Positions 25,621-34,443 of a stretch of DNA of 34,462 nucleotides are shown in pieces; positions within the stretch are counted from its first letter, which is position 1, and each line of letters opens with the position of its first letter. The notes under the pieces are model-generated. The model worked only from the letters and a program-made list of their open reading frames with translations, did not search any database and had not been told where the DNA came from. The DNA is from Companilactobacillus versmoldensis DSM 14857 = KCTC 3814. Its GTDB lineage: Bacteria; Bacillota; Bacilli; Lactobacillales; Lactobacillaceae. Location of the stretch: contig NZ_AZFA01000021.1 in the NCBI RefSeq assembly GCF_001434295.1, forward strand, positions 1 through 34,462, in the 5' to 3' direction. Position numbers and translations under genes: made by a program.

Positions 25621-28600
25621 TAAATAATAACAATCCTAATAAGATCAATGGTAAGAATAATAGTAACAAAATTGGTGCTAATGCCAACATTGCCAAAGCA
25701 ATGATTGGTAAGAACAACAATGCCAAGATTATTGCTGGAATGATAATTGCTAAGAATGACAATACTAACAAAGCAATTGTAGCTAAGACTAATAGTAATG
25801 GTGATAGCAAGAACAATAGTGGCAATGCTAATAATGAAAGATCAGTAATTACATTGAAGAATAATTGTGTTAATAGACTAGCAAGTAGTCCTTGTAACAA
25901 TGATTGAATAACATTATTGATAACGCCCAATACTGTCAATGGAAGAGCTAATAATGCAAGTAATCCTAATGGAATCGTCAATAAGTTCAATCCAGGAATT
26001 AAGGCTGTCAATAATCCAGTAATGATAGCTGGTAACAATGCGAATAATTGAAGGAATAAGAATACTGGTAATCCATTGAAGAATAATGTGATAAGACCTC
26101 TGATCAAACCACCAAGCAATGCAGGTATCAAACTCAACAAGAAGTTGAGAATACCGGCAACCAAGCCTTCGATAAGAAGCAATGGTAATAACAATAAGAA
26201 TGATACACCAGCAATTAGGAGTGGTAATACAAAGTCATTGATTAAATCTTTCAAGATCTTAAGTGGTAATAACAACAACTTCAATCCGTTAAGGATCAAA
26301 CCTGCTAAACCAATTAAGTTTAGAATTGCTAAGTTTAAGTTCAAGAATGGAATCAAGCCAGGCAATGTAAGAAGAATTAAAGCAACCAATGGGAATCCGA
26401 GACCAAGAAGTCCAAGAGCCAAAGTATTCAATAATCCTAATGCACCGAGCAATAAGGCAAGTGGCAAACCAATTGCCAAAATCAAGCCGATACCATTGAT
26501 GAGCAATGGTAAGACTACTAAGTTGTTGAAGGCTTTAAGTAGTAATGCTGGAATTCCGATCAAGTTGAACAATGTCAATTGATTGAAGAAAACTAATGGC
26601 AATGTCAATAATGTCATTGCGATGTCTGAAAGAACTCCGGCACCAAGTGCTAATAATTCGGAAATTAGTGGTCTGATGAATAACCAGTATGGAATTGATA
26701 ATAACAATCCAGCTAGAGTTAATAAATTCAATAGACCAGCTAAGAACTTGAGTGATAACAAGATCAAGAAGTTGATACCTGCTAATCCAGCTCTAAGTAA
26801 GTGCAATAAGAATAGTAACGGACCGACAACGGGAACTAATAATGAGATCGGAGCTAACAATAAGTTAACTACGGCAGCTGCGGCTGCAATCCCCTTTGCG
26901 ACTCCTAATACTAAGTTTGTTAATCCGATTATGAACTGAAGTACTAATCTAGTACCTAATCTGAAGAGACCCATAAAGAATCTGATCAAATGGATGACAG
27001 CTCTAATACTCCATTTAACAACGGTATTGATTACTAGTTGTCCTACCAATGGAATCAAGAACAATCCGAGTAAGAATGCAGCTGTTATTAAGTTGTTCAA
27101 TAATGTAGTGATCAACCATAGATTGAATCCAACGAATGCATTAAGGGCAGCTAATAATAAGAAGTTCAATACAGCGGCACCAATTAAGATTGGTAATGCA
27201 CCGAGAATCAATAATGTGATTGCACCAAGTAATACTAATCTTGCTGCTAACTTCAAGAATTTGTTAAATAAGTGAATCACAAGAAGAGCAATAAATGTAA
27301 TTCCTGCGACTAATAGTGATAGTCCTAATGAAACAAGTACTGAAGCCAACAATGGTAACAACATGTTCAAGAACTTCAATGCTAAGAAGTTGAATGTTGT
27401 GATTGGTAATGCGATTAATTTAAGCATTAATTTTGTAAAGAATGTTCCAATTGCTGAGAGCAATGGCAAATTGATCCATGTTAATGGGTTCAAGAATGCT
27501 AATGGTCCAAAGATTGGAGCTAATAACAACATTGCGGTTAACCATACTAAGAATGGAATTACTAAGTTGATAATTGAATCAACTAACATCATTAATGGTA
27601 ATCCAATGAATAGGTTCAAAATTGAAGCTAACAAGATCATTAATGGAGCGAAGAAAATCGTATCCATGATCAAGTTAAAGAATGGGATCAAGCTTGGTAA
27701 TGCTAATAATGCCAAGGCAACGATTGGAAGTTGTGATGATAATAAGAGCAATCCAAGAATTGCTGTTAATCCAAATGCACCAAGTGCAAGGATCAATGGT
27801 AATCCAAAGGCCCAAGCTAATCCGATAGCTGCTAAGACGAGTGGTAACACAACAAATGTGTTAAACAAGCCCAACAACAATAGTGGCAATCCAATCAAAT
27901 TGAACAATGTCAATTGATTGAAGAGAACTAATGGTAATGTGAGCAATGGCATCAAGATATCTGATAACAATCCTGCACCTAAGGCCAAACCAATCGATAC
28001 TAATGGTCTGATGAATAGATATAGAGGAATTGCTAATAAGTTGAGACCTAAGACTACTAAGTTTAAGAATCCTAACAATAATTTAATTGGTGTTAAGATT
28101 AGTGAATTTGCGATTGATAATAATGAAATTAATAGTGGTAATAATGCGAGAACCGGGCCAACAACCGGAATAAGTGCGGTCAATGCGGCTGCGATTCCAC
28201 TTACTACTGCGGTAATTACTGAAGCAGCTTTAGCTATTCCAGCAATTGCATTTAAGAGGCCTAAGACGAATGAAAGAACTAATCTTGCACCGACTTTGAA
28301 TAGACCAACAAAGAATCTGAAGATGTGGATCAAGGCTCTAATGCTCCACTTAACAATTGTATTAATAGCAAATTGTCCAAGTAATGGTAATGAGAACAAT
28401 GCAATGCCTAATCCAGCTAACATCAAGCTCTTTGCTAATGTTAGAAGACCCCAGAGGATCAATCCACCGACTGCGTTAGCAATCAATAGAACGAAGAAGT
28501 TAAGGATTTGTGCTCCGACGATCAAGACTGGTAATCCAAGGAAGATCGTTGCGGCAGCAACTAATCCAATAAGTAATTTGAATCCGTTCTTCAAAAGATC

Positions 28601-31600
28601 TGCTAATAATTTAACGACTAACAATGTCAAGAACGTCAAACTACCAACTAAGGTGCTTAGTACTAATGAAGTAATGAATCCTAAAATCAAAGGAATTGAG
28701 ATATTAAACATTGTTAACAAGGCAGTATTCAACAAGCCGAGTGGTAACAATAGTAAGAATGTACCAATTTTGGCTAATACTGGTAATAACAATGTGTTTA
28801 CAAGGCCTAATCCTAATCTGAATAGGTCGAATGCACCCTTCAACAAAGCGATTGGCAAACCGATGAATGATAAGCCTAAAGCTAAATCAATGGCACCGTT
28901 GAGCAATGCTTTGGCGAGTGTTGATAATAACAACAAGTTGAATGTTGTTAATTGAACGAATTGACTCATTAATGAAATGATTACGAAATTAAGGATGATT
29001 GGTGCAATGAAGTCTAATAATGCTAATGGAATTGAACCAATCAATGTGTTGATCAATCCTAATGTTAATCCAACGATTGTGTTGAAGATGGTGATTGGTG
29101 CTGTCAAAATGACGGAACCAATTGTGCTCAAAACAATGTTATTGAATAACTTAATAGGAAGTGTCAATAATTTACCACCTAATAATAGTGGAAGTCCTAA
29201 ACCGATTGCTGGCAATGCGATTGGAGCAATTGCTAGTGCTGGTAAGGCTAACAAGGCTGGCAAGATCACTGGTTGTGCTAATAAGGCAACAACTGGCAAG
29301 GATGCTAGAACAGCGCCGGTTGCGACTGGGGCTAATAACAATCCGGGAACTAATAAGGCTGGTGCCAATAGAAGTCCTGGTAATCCCAATAGCAATGGAG
29401 CTAATCCAAGGCCACCAAGTGGTGATGCGGCGCTAGTAGCAGCGGTTGTTGCAGCTGTTGTAGCGGCGTTACCTTGACTTTGTTGTTGATAATCTTGATA
29501 TGCTTGTGAGTTTCTCAAAATGTCATTATTGACAATTTGATCAAATTCACCTTTCTTCATATCTTTTCCTAATGAAACGATGACATTAGGCAATTGTTTT
29601 TCATACTTGTTGCCGTTAGGGATAACTCTACCGTCAATAGTGTAATAGATCTGTCTACCATCTGATCCATTAAGGACATAATTGTAGAATTGACCTACTT
29701 TGTCGTTTTTATCTGTCTTGCTTGCGGCGTCGTTCCAAATTGTTGGAACTGACTTAAGCATTTCAGCTTTTTCGTCGTCAGAAGCCCATGGTGTCATCTT
29801 ATTGTACGTATCTTGTTTGATGGCATTGTATTCGGCCTGACTATCGGCGCTATCACTACTGTTATCGGTTGTAGTAGTATCTGTTCCATTTTGGTTGACC
29901 TTGGCTTGTTCCTCGGCATCCTTCAATAGAACATTAGGATCTACTTTCCCGATCGTTGGCAATTGCGTGATGTCAGCACCATTCGTAGGCTTATCAAGAC
30001 TGATAGTCGTGTGGTTTTCCACTGTATTAATGACATCACTGGTATTAGCAGTATTATCACTAGTTGGTCCAGTGTAGTTACCATCGAGATAGTCTTGATA
30101 GATCTGCGATCTCTTCAAGGCATCGATGTCAACGGCCTCATTAAGGGCACCAGGTTCAATACTTTGACCCATTGCTCTCAATAGCTTAGGCATCTGCTGT
30201 TGAAGCACGTCTGAGCTATCAGGCTGAGCTGTTCCATCAATTGTGACGAACAGGTCTCTACCTGTAGACAATGTGGAATGGAAATTCCAAACTTGTCCAT
30301 TAGTGTCACTATCTGAGTCATTTTGACCGATATAGTTCCACATACTTGGCAAGTCTTTAGTTATTTCACCAAGTTCTTCGTCAGTAGCATTAGTTGCTTT
30401 CTGCTGAACATGGCCATAGATAGCTTCAAATTGAGAGTTATCTTCATAGTTATCTTCGTTATTTTGAACATTATTATTATCTAGATCATGATCAGATGTC
30501 AGATAATTGTCCAAAGTATCTTTTGGAGATACATAGCCTTGATTTTGAATCTCAATATAACCAGAATTATCGCTAGCTTGTGTTTGGCTAGTTGTTGATG
30601 ATGGTGTTGTTACTTCTTGAGGTTCAAAAGTAGTCGTTGATTGTTGTTCTGTTTGATCAACAGCTGGTTGTGTTGTTTGAGTACTGTTATTAGCAGTAGT
30701 TTGGTTTGTATTAGTTGTAGCTTGACTACTATCAGTACTATTTGTATCAACATCATTGTTGGTTGGTGTTGTAGTCTGAGCGGTCGAACTATTATTTTCG
30801 TTATCAGCTACATTTGAAGAAGATTCTGTTTGATCGTCTTCATTGTTTGTATTTGTTGTGGCTGAGTTAGAATTTGTTTCGGAATTATTTGAAACAGCAG
30901 TTTGATCACTGTTGTTAGTATTAGTATCATTTTGTGTTGTCTGAGCATCATTCGTATTTGATGATGTATCAGTTTGATTATCTTTAGTAGGATCAGAAGT
31001 TGCAGTACCAGTTACTTTGATGGAAGTTCTATCATTAACTGCATCTTCTGCTTGTGAAAATGATGGAGTAACAGAATCAGATTGATTTGCCTGTTGCTGT
31101 TGCGTCGTACCATTTTGTGTTTGTTGTTGAGTTGTTTGACCCTGTTGTTGTGTAGTCTGTTGCTGAGTAGCTTGTTGTTGCTGTTGCTGTGAACTACTTT
31201 GGGTCTGACCAGCTTGTCCATTTGATGATGACGTCTGTGTCTGACCGTCATTAGAAGAAGCTGATTGAGTTTGTGCTTGTTGAGAACCTTGATTATTAGT
31301 AGTCTGCTGATTACCGTTGTTTGAAGTTCTCTGAGTTTGATTTGAACGTTGTTGTTTTTGAGGAGCTCTATATTTAGAATTGATATTATTGTTATCAATC
31401 TTTATGCTCTTACCGGCGAAGGTAGCGTTTGCTTTTGTAGAAGCTTTGACATTCTTAGTAGCAATGCCGAAGACTTCTTGATAATTACCACTTGTGGCAT
31501 TCTTCTTGAAGTTGATAACTAATTTGTTACCCTTCTTACTAATGTCATACAAGCTACTGTTATCTTGAGAAGCAAGCTCTTTGATCTTGTTAGTATCAAC

Positions 31601-31918
31601 ATTCTTTTTGTTGAAGCTGATATTAAGTCGATCACCTTTCTTAATCACATCGTTGTTAGACGGCGAGATGTTCATCCTCATGATAGGAACACCCTTCTTC
31701 TCCGTCATCGATAGTCCAACGATGTTATCCGGATTTCTTTGCGATGTCTTTAACGGAACGCTAGGATCAACGTCCGTATATTTATCTGCGTTATTGTAAG
31801 CTGCCGCTTGAACAACCTCGACTGTTGAATAGGCCAAGACTGGAAGCATCAGTATTATAGCCGAAACCCATGTGATGAGCTTCTTGAAACTTGATCCTTC
31901 GCCAAATAACGTATGCAT
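22967..31918 (-). CDS. Giant secreted/membrane hydrophobic repeat protein, N-terminal half (2983 aa)
   Basis: The ATG has AGGAG 9 nt upstream. The order is: signal peptide (about 1-38, KKLITWVSAIILMLPVLAYS, cleavage probably after VVQA); a ~150-aa domain, perhaps beta-rich; a Q/N/S/T-rich linker (about 185-495) with runs of six Gln; two copies of a ~115-aa soluble domain (about 497-612 and 695-812); an AATTAATTAATSAAS bridge. From about 830 to the end it is continuous hydrophobic sequence: two ~445-aa modules (KWSIRALIHIFRFF, FIRPLVSIGLALGAG, FNQLTLFNLIG) and the first ~390-aa modules. It ends in LLNLNLLRFHC, an out-of-frame tail after a 4-bp deletion. It is probably exported by Sec, with polar domains outside. 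Function unknown. Confidence 0.8.
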   Translation of the reverse strand: MHTLFGEGSSFKKLITWVSAIILMLPVLAYSTVEVVQAAAYNNADKYTDVDPSVPLKTSQRNPDNIVGLSMTEKKGVPIMRMNISPSNNDVIKKGDRLNISFNKKNVDTNKIKELASQDNSSLYDISKKGNKLVINFKKNATSGNYQEVFGIATKNVKASTKANATFAGKSIKIDNNNINSKYRAPQKQQRSNQTQRTSNNGNQQTTNNQGSQQAQTQSASSNDGQTQTSSSNGQAGQTQSSSQQQQQQATQQQTTQQQGQTTQQQTQNGTTQQQQANQSDSVTPSFSQAEDAVNDRTSIKVTGTATSDPTKDNQTDTSSNTNDAQTTQNDTNTNNSDQTAVSNNSETNSNSATTNTNNEDDQTESSSNVADNENNSSTAQTTTPTNNDVDTNSTDSSQATTNTNQTTANNSTQTTQPAVDQTEQQSTTTFEPQEVTTPSSTTSQTQASDNSGYIEIQNQGYVSPKDTLDNYLTSDHDLDNNNVQNNEDNYEDNSQFEAIYGHVQQKATNATDEELGEITKDLPSMWNYIGQNDSDSDTNGQVWNFHSTLSTGRDLFVTIDGTAQPDSSDVLQQQMPKLLRAMGQSIEPGALNEAVDIDALKRSQIYQDYLDGNYTGPTSDNTANTSDVINTVENHTTISLDKPTNGADITQLPTIGKVDPNVLLKDAEEQAKVNQNGTDTTTTDNSSDSADSQAEYNAIKQDTYNKMTPWASDDEKAEMLKSVPTIWNDAASKTDKNDKVGQFYNYVLNGSDGRQIYYTIDGRVIPNGNKYEKQLPNVIVSLGKDMKKGEFDQIVNNDILRNSQAYQDYQQQSQGNAATTAATTAATSAASPLGGLGLAPLLLGLPGLLLAPALLVPGLLLAPVATGAVLASLPVVALLAQPVILPALLALPALAIAPIALPAIGLGLPLLLGGKLLTLPIKLFNNIVLSTIGSVILTAPITIFNTIVGLTLGLINTLIGSIPLALLDFIAPIILNFVIISLMSQFVQLTTFNLLLLSTLAKALLNGAIDLALGLSFIGLPIALLKGAFDLFRLGLGLVNTLLLPVLAKIGTFLLLLPLGLLNTALLTMFNISIPLILGFITSLVLSTLVGSLTFLTLLVVKLLADLLKNGFKLLIGLVAAATIFLGLPVLIVGAQILNFFVLLIANAVGGLILWGLLTLAKSLMLAGLGIALFSLPLLGQFAINTIVKWSIRALIHIFRFFVGLFKVGARLVLSFVLGLLNAIAGIAKAASVITAVVSGIAAALTALIPVVGPVLALLPLLISLLSIANSLILTPIKLLLGFLNLVVLGLNLLAIPLYLFIRPLVSIGLALGAGLLSDILMPLLTLPLVLFNQLTLFNLIGLPLLLLGLFNTFVVLPLVLAAIGLAWAFGLPLILALGAFGLTAILGLLLLSSQLPIVALALLALPSLIPFFNLIMDTIFFAPLMILLASILNLFIGLPLMMLVDSIINLVIPFLVWLTAMLLLAPIFGPLAFLNPLTWINLPLLSAIGTFFTKLMLKLIALPITTFNFLALKFLNMLLPLLASVLVSLGLSLLVAGITFIALLVIHLFNKFLKLAARLVLLGAITLLILGALPILIGAAVLNFLLLAALNAFVGFNLWLITTLLNNLITAAFLLGLFLIPLVGQLVINTVVKWSIRAVIHLIRFFMGLFRLGTRLVLQFIIGLTNLVLGVAKGIAAAAAVVNLLLAPISLLVPVVGPLLFLLHLLRAGLAGINFLILLSLKFLAGLLNLLTLAGLLLSIPYWLFIRPLISELLALGAGVLSDIAMTLLTLPLVFFNQLTLFNLIGIPALLLKAFNNLVVLPLLINGIGLILAIGLPLALLLGALGLLNTLALGLLGLGFPLVALILLTLPGLIPFLNLNLAILNLIGLAGLILNGLKLLLLPLKILKDLINDFVLPLLIAGVSFLLLLPLLLIEGLVAGILNFLLSLIPALLGGLIRGLITLFFNGLPVFLFLQLFALLPAIITGLLTALIPGLNLLTIPLGLLALLALPLTVLGVINNVIQSLLQGLLASLLTQLFFNVITDLSLLALPLLFLLSPLLLVLATIALLVLSFLAIIIPAIILALLFLPIIALAMLALAPILLLLFLPLILLGLLLFIPFLIFGLLSSAVLVWFLAPIFLQIAVNPVADFVTFILLVWMMFEQPVLFWFFQFINTPLMFLSFIGMFVNWLNPLNWLFHIISIGALIGLPLTLLNDFLVLDFIKWSSLLTINFAAGLLAFITLSIAKLALINLNLLFIINTFLVTLPMIAYVWIVLVIGFVIVLATAILTIGINPIGIFEIWVMVPLFTAGAILLALSTMVIGLTLDVLMTLLQLPIIVGNLQFGLIMAALANPLATLIGINLLGTLGLTSLVLLFAGLFMLGQIWLPFTFGINSFLLYLVMGSPLFMTANFAGLVPVIGWIIELITDPLWMLIGIWGTALLTDNNFALFVHILIPLAFSAITGIMFLLALLPVALIILPLALIQSIAILGLLFGGVALAALLVIIPTVIFGILATATMLWFFAPILLQLLVNPIADFVAFVLLIFMMFEDPILFWWAFEYITVPMTLLTFIGMFVNWLNPLNYIFKAISALAILGIPALVLLALLSIDLLRLGSLLTINLFAGFPAFIFLTIAKWLMIGLGVLFFINTFVVTLPMIAYVWLVLLLGVVIIFVDALATLGINVPNIFTIWVMVPFFVIFAILIALTFIPVMLALDLADVLIALVPIVANLQLGLISAFLANPLVALLAANNFAILGISAIGLFLAGLFMLAHVWLPFTFGINSFILYFILGNPLWMLLQFAGLVPIIGWIVQIIVDIIWMALGLWGTALITDNNFALFIHIFVTLAFTTIPVMMLLLAVLPILLVVLPVGIIGSLIFFGLINLPILLFNLLLAIPVILYGVFSIGTLIWFLAPLLLQLAVNPIADFVAFQLLLYWAIENPIFFHVFKIITLPLMFFTFTGMFVNWLNPLNFLYHAINAFALLGIPVVALLTLLNLNLLRFHC
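26340..28650 (-). repeat. Module A: two tandem ~445-aa hydrophobic repeats (approximate ends)
   Basis: The motif KWSIRA(L/V)IH is encoded near 26975 and 28310, and the FNQLTLFNLIG segment near 26576 and 27911. Both pairs are exactly 1335 bp (445 codons) apart. Other segments, such as LP(S/G)LIPF(F/L)N, repeat at the same spacing. Confidence 0.8.
29478..30430 (-). repeat. Twin ~115-aa extracellular domains within the giant protein
   Basis: Two copies share the order: a Glu/Asp/Lys-rich helix; LPSMWN / VPTIWN; a polar loop; (Q/N)F(H/Y)...GRDLFVTIDG / GRQIYYTIDG; QMPKLLRAMG / QLPNVIVSLG; and SQIYQDY / SQAYQDY. They are separated by an 80-residue Thr/Asn/Ser/Asp linker. The fold is not recognised; a secreted binding or assembly domain is plausible. 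Confidence 0.75.
30480..31370 (-). repeat. Low-complexity Gln/Asn/Ser/Thr linker-coding region
   Basis: CAA/CAG, AAC/AAT, ACT and TCA codons dominate this stretch, giving runs such as SSSQQQQQQATQQQTTQQQG. Linkers of this type carry exposed domains away from the cell in lactobacillar surface proteins. Repetitive triplets make length variation between strains likely. Confidence 0.75.
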
Positions 31919-31924
31919 AATATA

Positions 31925-31932
31925 GATCTCCT
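31925..31932 (-). promoter_or_regulatory. Ribosome binding site of the giant gene
   Basis: ATAGGAGATC on the minus strand lies 9 nt before the ATG at 31918, fixing that start. Upstream (31,935-32,260) the DNA is very AT-rich with several poor -10/-35 combinations; I cannot choose a promoter. Confidence 0.7.
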
Positions 31933-32819
31933 ATAATTCGTACAACATTTCATCATCAAATCCAGCAATTCCCAGTAACTACTTTGATTCGATCTTTTTA
32001 AGCAATGGTCCCAGTGCCAATGTTAAAAAGTCGTACACGAAACTTGTATAAGTTATGTATTTATACTAAGTCATAAATTTTGTTATGACAAGTCCATTTA
32101 TGAATTTTTTTGTACAATCTATTTCATAATTGTTTTAAAAAGTAAATAAAACCGTGATTTATAAAGGTTTTGCCCACTAAAAAGCCGCTTATAGTTTGAT
32201 AAAATTTTTTTCAATAATCATATTTGAGAACAAAGTTAACTATTATTTAATCACTTTATGTGAAGAAAAATGAATTTATTTGAGTTTACTTATCGTAGTC
32301 AGATTTAGAGAAACAATTTACTATAAAAAGATACCTAATCTAATATTGGACAGGTCCATTATTATTCCTAATATAGGAGAAAGGGATTTTGAGTGATACT
32401 ATAATACCTGCGTTGAGCCATCAAAAATATCCTTGAAATTGTTGAGACACATTTAGGTATAATCTCAAGACACATGCTGAATGCAGAACTGTGAAATTGA
32501 GATGATGAGTACAAACACTCGTGTACTTAAATGCTGGTCGTTATCATTTATCCTAGTATCGAACTCCAATTTAGCTCAGAAGACGCGTGTCAGCGTTGGA
32601 TAATTCATGAGGATCTGAAACGAACAAACGTTATTATTTTTCAATTTGAGATACCGATTGAGTATAAGAGATCTAAACAAGAACTTCAAATAGCAGTTAA
32701 CTGATTTAGAATGATAGACATATTTCAAGCACCTCATCAGTCTCTTGAGAGTTTTCTCTGTAGGAAGATTGCTCCAATGATTAACGCCATTGGAAAACAT
32801 CAAATAGCATCATATTAAA

Positions 32820-33265
32820 TAATCAAACATATACGAACAAGTATAGATATAAGTTTAGGCTTTATAGTTGGACTCGCTATATTTAAGGAGTCGAAAAAAC
32901 AATATTTCAAAATATTTGTAGTTTATGAATTAGTAATCAATCCACTGTTATAGCGAATATGTTCAAGATCAAAGTATCCGCAATATAACTGGATGCTCAG
33001 TGATATTGATGACCAATTAATTATCACTAATGGATAATAACAAATGGCCTCTAAAAAAAGTTATTAAACATTTACGAATAGGCATAGATATAAATCTGAG
33101 GCTTTGTCGTTGAATCTGTGAGACTTAATTAGCGAAGGAAAGTGAGATTTAAAAATATTTAAAGTTTAGAAATTAATATCATCGATTAACTGTTATAGCG
33201 AATAGGTTCAAAGTCCAAGTGTCCGCAATATAACTAGGTTGCTCGATGATATTAAAAACCTACAG
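32820..33265. repeat. Two degenerate ~200-bp direct repeats, 246 bp apart
   Basis: ACTGTTATAGCGAATA...GTTCAA begins at 32943 and at 33189, followed in both by TCCGCAATATAACT and a (C/G)(A/G)(G)TGATATT stretch. Upstream, ATACGAACAAGTATAGATATAA matches ACGAATAGGCATAGATATAA. On the minus strand copy 1 can be read as LYCGYFDLEHIRYNS and copy 2 as LYCGHLDFEPIRYNS, the latter with stops and a 1-bp shift nearby. Origin unknown. Confidence 0.6.
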
Positions 33266-33938
33266 AGTTAAGTCTCAAAATGCTAAAGGAGAGAACAAAT
33301 ATACATCAATTACGTTATGTGATTGATATATTATATTGGTCATCAAAGCAACAGCATAGTTGACGATGTTTGATGGATTTTTCAAATACAAGAAAGATTA
33401 ATTGCATCTTATAAATTGATACTATTAACTTACAAGATGCAAACTCAGCAATACATTGATGATCAAAATAAAGTTGTAAATAAGATTGGATATAGTTGCG
33501 GCTATGATTTCTATAAAAACAGCTTTGATTAAATACAAAATGAGATTGTAGTTTTACATGATTCATTCATTTTTGGATTCTATAAAGTTACATCATAAGA
33601 TAAAATAATTGTATCGCATGTTCTAAAAATCAGATATCAATTATTGTCTTATCAAATAAGACAGCTTACACTTTTTAAATTCAATATTATCATTTTATAC
33701 TTCCGAACAACTTAGACAATTTTATCATGTGTTATCTGTCAGTTTTTTGAGATCGACTTTACATGCAGTTAATCGGTCATTATTCATGTAAACAAATATA
33801 TCAAAGAGAGTATTAGAAATTTGAAGTTCAATTTCTACCTATATAATTATTAATTGAGAATATGTAAAAGGTTCTAGTCATTAGATTTTTTTCGATAATC
33901 ATTTAGAGCGAAATTTGGAAATGGTTTATTATTTATCT

Positions 33939-33962
33939 AACATATTTCCCGGGAAATATGTT
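33939..33962. promoter_or_regulatory. Perfect 24-bp palindrome, candidate protein-binding site
   Basis: Half-site AACATATTTCCC followed by its exact reverse complement, centred on CCCGGG in otherwise AT-rich DNA. There is no T-run after it, so it is not a terminator. A dimeric regulator site is the simplest reading, but no adjacent gene is recognised. Confidence 0.45.
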
Positions 33963-34400
33963 GAAGTTATTTTTGTTGATTTCAGATACTGATTATTTTT
34001 AGTATGTCTATTTGTGATTCCTATTTACTTTAATTTCTCAAACCAAAATCACTTGAACCTTTATCGTTAAATCTACATATATTTCCAGTTTCTTCCTATA
34101 TATTGTTTTGATATCATTTTTGAGATTATGGTTGTTTGATTATTCCATAGTCAATCATTTATTGAACGTGATCCAATCATTTAGTACGGTAATCTTTCCA
34201 TATGTTCAACCGAAACCAATAGAAGATACTACATTGATCACCCAATCATTATCATAATCTGTTTCATATGCGTTTTCTGAGGCTCCGTTCATCATTAGAT
34301 TAATCACTTATATGTTTGACATTAATACATTTATTAAGTTTTTTCACTGATAAGTTGTTGAATCATTGATCCATCGGTATTTATAGATACTTTTAGACAC

Positions 34401-34440
34401 AAAAAAAGAGCAATGAGATTTAACTCATTGCTCTTTTTAG
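34401..34440. terminator. rRNA operon terminator
   Basis: AGAGCAATGAG (34407-34417), loop ATTTAA, CTCATTGCTCT (34424-34434), with seven A to the left and TTTT to the right. On the minus strand it lies directly behind the 5S rRNA end and ends in a T-run, as expected for an rRNA operon. Confidence 0.9.
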
Positions 34441-34443
34441 CAA

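Larger units (their letters stand above)
14544..31918 (-). other. Reconstructed single giant gene (about 5,790 codons) broken by a 4-bp deletion near 22,980
   Basis: The two ORFs overlap by 7 bp and meet inside a repeated module. Sister sequence near 24,130 reads GAGATTAGGTTCATTGC on the minus strand; here it reads GAGATTTCATTGC, four bases shorter. Restoring four bases joins ...LLRF to (G)SLLTINLFAGFPAF in frame. Module spacing agrees: the marker ATCCAACC (plus strand) recurs at 20041, 21217, 22390, 23547 and 24711. All intervals are multiples of 3 except the one spanning the break (1157 = 1161 - 4). Confidence 0.85.
31935..34400. other. 2.5-kb AT-rich region without a convincing gene
   Basis: Short ORFs here (for example minus 32576-32803 and 33315-33566) lack ribosome sites and ordinary protein composition. 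The region holds diverged direct repeats, a perfect 24-bp palindrome (33939-33962), TATAAT boxes near 32,401 and 32,455 on the plus strand, and short stretches that look like decayed coding sequence. A motif around 32,205-32,260 (TTTTTTTC-ATAATCAT followed by ATTATTTA) recurs in altered form around 33,880-33,940. Confidence 0.6.

Noticed and set aside
14900-28900. CRISPR or short satellite repeats, suggested by recurrent AATGGTAAT-like strings
   Set aside because: The strings follow the codon use of Leu/Pro/Ile-rich protein, have no fixed spacer length and lie inside long open frames.
14544-31918. Two independent giant genes in an operon
   Set aside because: The second ORF starts inside a module at a TTG with no good ribosome site and no signal peptide; the break is better explained by a deletion.
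32576-32803. 75-codon minus-strand ORF in the gene desert
   Set aside because: No ribosome site, unusual composition and no recognisable family; at best part of decayed sequence.
33315-33566. 83-codon minus-strand ORF in the gene desert
   Set aside because: No start signal and cysteine/histidine-rich translation typical of random AT-rich DNA.
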